Assembly (NCBI GenBank): GCA_029263175.1
Contig: JAJCXZ010000002.1
Coordinates: 1 to 39,605, forward strand
Direction of reading: 5' to 3'
Source of the DNA: Acidimicrobiales bacterium
Lineage (GTDB): Bacteria; Actinomycetota; Acidimicrobiia; Acidimicrobiales; Aldehydirespiratoraceae
DNA: 39,605 nt
Within the stretch, counting starts at the first letter, position 1; each line of letters starts with the position of its first letter. A program made the translations under genes and the position numbers. The notes under the pieces were generated by a model, which was not told where the DNA came from, made no database searches, and saw only the letters and a program-made list of their open reading frames with translations. Positions 38,172 through 39,605 of the stretch are shown piece by piece.

Positions 38172-39605
38172 CTACCTCACACATTCACACGCGACCTTGT
38201 CGTCCATCGCCTGCCATTTGTAGGACTTCGGATCGGACGTCACGCCGCATCCCGTGCACTGCAACGCCCATTCCTTGCCAATCGCCTGGAGTGAGACCGG
38301 GTGCTCGCCGGTGGAAAGGCGCGGCTTCTCCTTGACGACCCTCGGCTTGTCGATCTCGGGCAGGGCAGGGCTTCTCAACTCGAGATACGGCTGGCTCTCG
38401 GCCTTCCATTCGGTGATGTCCTCGGGGGCGAGATGCGGTGTCTCGAACGTGCCGGCCACGACGGGTTCGATGATCTCGGCGGGTCCGGAGTAGTCGAGGA
38501 ACTCCGCCAGTTGATCGAACTCGCTTGGGCGGAAGATCCGTGACGCTTCGGCGATCTCTTCGATCTCCTCCAGGAAGCCATCGCGATCCTCGGAGAACCG
38601 CGGATCCTCCAGTGTGTCCGCCGCGAAGATGATGACGAACCGCGCCCCGCTTCCCAGCTGCTTGCGCCGCAGGATTCGACCCATGCGCTGGATCATCTGG
38701 CGTCGGGTGCGACTGGCGCTGACAACGAGGCCGAGGTTTGCATTCGGGACATCGACACCCTCGTCGAGCACTCGAGGCGCGGCCACGGCATCGAGGCGAC
38801 CATCGCGCAGGCCGTCGAGGATGGTGACGCGGTCGCGGCGGCCGGTGTCGCCGGTGATGATCTCGATTGCAATGAGCGGGTCGAGACGCACGATGGCGTG
38901 GTTGGCCGCGCGAACGGTCTCGGTGAACAGGAGGGCGCCAGCGGCATCCTTGATCGCCGGAGCGAATCGGCCGAGCGCCTCGTACTTGGCGGAACTGGAT
39001 GCCACGATCTCACGGCGAGACGAGAAGGCATTGAGGTAGTCGTTGGCCGCTCGACCGTCAGGCCCTGCGTCGTTGGCCGCAAGGTGGTGAACGGCAGCGA
39101 GGAAGTCACCGAATGGTTCGTGGGGTACGCCCTTGATCTGCTTGAGCTGGCGGCGCGCAGAAACGATTCGGCCCTCGGTGGCGTCGTACTCGGTGCGTTC
39201 CTCATGGGTGAGCGGCACCGCCATGAAGCCGACTCGCGGTTGGGCGCAGACGCCATCGCCGATCGCGGTACCGAAGTCGTAGCGGAAGCAGATACCGCCG
39301 AAGTAGGGGAGAAGAATGGTCTCGACGGCATCGTCAGAGCGTTCGAGGGTGGCGGTCAGCCCCAGACGTTCCTGGTACTCGGGAAGTAGCGACTTGCGCA
39401 GAACTGCGCCACCGAATCCATGGCATTCGTCGGCGATGAGAATGCCGCCCTCTTCGCTCGTCGGGAGCGGAACCCGCGACGCTGCTGAATGGCGAGTGGT
39501 GATGAGGACATCACAGTCGATCGGACGGTCACGGTAGCCGTCGCCTAGGCGACCGATCTGATGATCGGGCATCCAGCGGGTCAAGCGCTCGTGCCACTGC
39601 TCCAT
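38172..39605 (-). CDS. Superfamily 2 DECH-box helicase, C-terminal part (gene continues past the window)
   Basis: The 477 visible residues are the C-terminal part of a larger gene; the Met at the right edge is probably internal and Walker A is not in view. Motif II is 'ADECHGFG' (DECH), motif III is 'LGLTATLERSD', and motif VI reads 'QMIQRMGRILRRKQLG'. Between them 'FSSRREIVASSSAKYEALGR' and 'FTETVRAANHAIV' belong to the second RecA domain. The last ~35 residues contain a C-x2-C 'CTGCG' and a 'CECVR' end, suggesting a zinc ribbon. The XPB/ResIII-like group acts in DNA repair or defence; no nuclease is attached in the visible part. It precedes the paaI-marR-paaX set with a 17-bp gap. Confidence 0.88.
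   Translation of the reverse strand: MEQWHERLTRWMPDHQIGRLGDGYRDRPIDCDVLITTRHSAASRVPLPTSEEGGILIADECHGFGGAVLRKSLLPEYQERLGLTATLERSDDAVETILLPYFGGICFRYDFGTAIGDGVCAQPRVGFMAVPLTHEERTEYDATEGRIVSARRQLKQIKGVPHEPFGDFLAAVHHLAANDAGPDGRAANDYLNAFSSRREIVASSSAKYEALGRFAPAIKDAAGALLFTETVRAANHAIVRLDPLIAIEIITGDTGRRDRVTILDGLRDGRLDAVAAPRVLDEGVDVPNANLGLVVSASRTRRQMIQRMGRILRRKQLGSGARFVIIFAADTLEDPRFSEDRDGFLEEIEEIAEASRIFRPSEFDQLAEFLDYSGPAEIIEPVVAGTFETPHLAPEDITEWKAESQPYLELRSPALPEIDKPRVVKEKPRLSTGEHPVSLQAIGKEWALQCTGCGVTSDPKSYKWQAMDDKVACECVR

Overview
The window is about 39.6 kb of high-GC DNA packed with protein-coding genes. I found no rRNA, tRNA, CRISPR array or insertion sequence. Gene content points to an actinomycete: two WS/DGAT acyltransferases, a DUF222/13E12-type HNH protein with an actinobacterial LexA box, a CGNR zinc-finger regulator, many ATGA stop/start overlaps and apparently leaderless promoters. 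Oligotrophic Acidimicrobiia (Ilumatobacter-like) is my best guess, but it rests on gene content only.

Left part (1-13.6 kb) is a mosaic of small units: the end of an ATP-grasp protein; an ArsR-SRPBCC pair; an SCP2-like protein coupled to a glutamine-synthetase-family enzyme; a membrane-anchored secreted repeat protein; a TfoX-N-like protein; an SOS-controlled HNH gene; an isochorismatase-fold hydrolase with an ABM monooxygenase; a tiny Cys-rich protein; a CGNR regulator coupled to a pentapeptide-repeat lipoprotein; a small membrane protein; an EamA transporter; a four-CBS protein; a second SRPBCC protein; and an alpha/beta hydrolase.

Middle part (13.6-21.7 kb) is a storage-lipid locus. A TetR regulator faces a HAD-PlsC fusion, a WS/DGAT, a small helical protein and a second WS/DGAT, all joined by overlapping stops and starts. 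Three evenly spaced operator copies (17-bp pitch) cover both divergent promoters. A PlsC acyltransferase and an acyl-CoA synthetase follow, then a TauD/TfdA gene fragment.

Right part (21.8-38.2 kb) couples uptake to catabolism. One operon encodes a long-chain acyl-CoA ligase followed by a complete LIV-type ABC importer (LivH, LivM, lipoprotein binding protein, LivF, LivG). Directly downstream is the phenylacetate operon paaZ-A-B-C-D-E-K behind a promoter with a dyad operator. Convergent to it are PaaX, a MarR regulator and the PaaI thioesterase. A perfect 10-bp stem separates paaK from paaX. The window ends inside a DECH-box helicase gene. The phenylacetate pathway is incomplete here: paaG, paaF, paaH and paaJ are not in the window.
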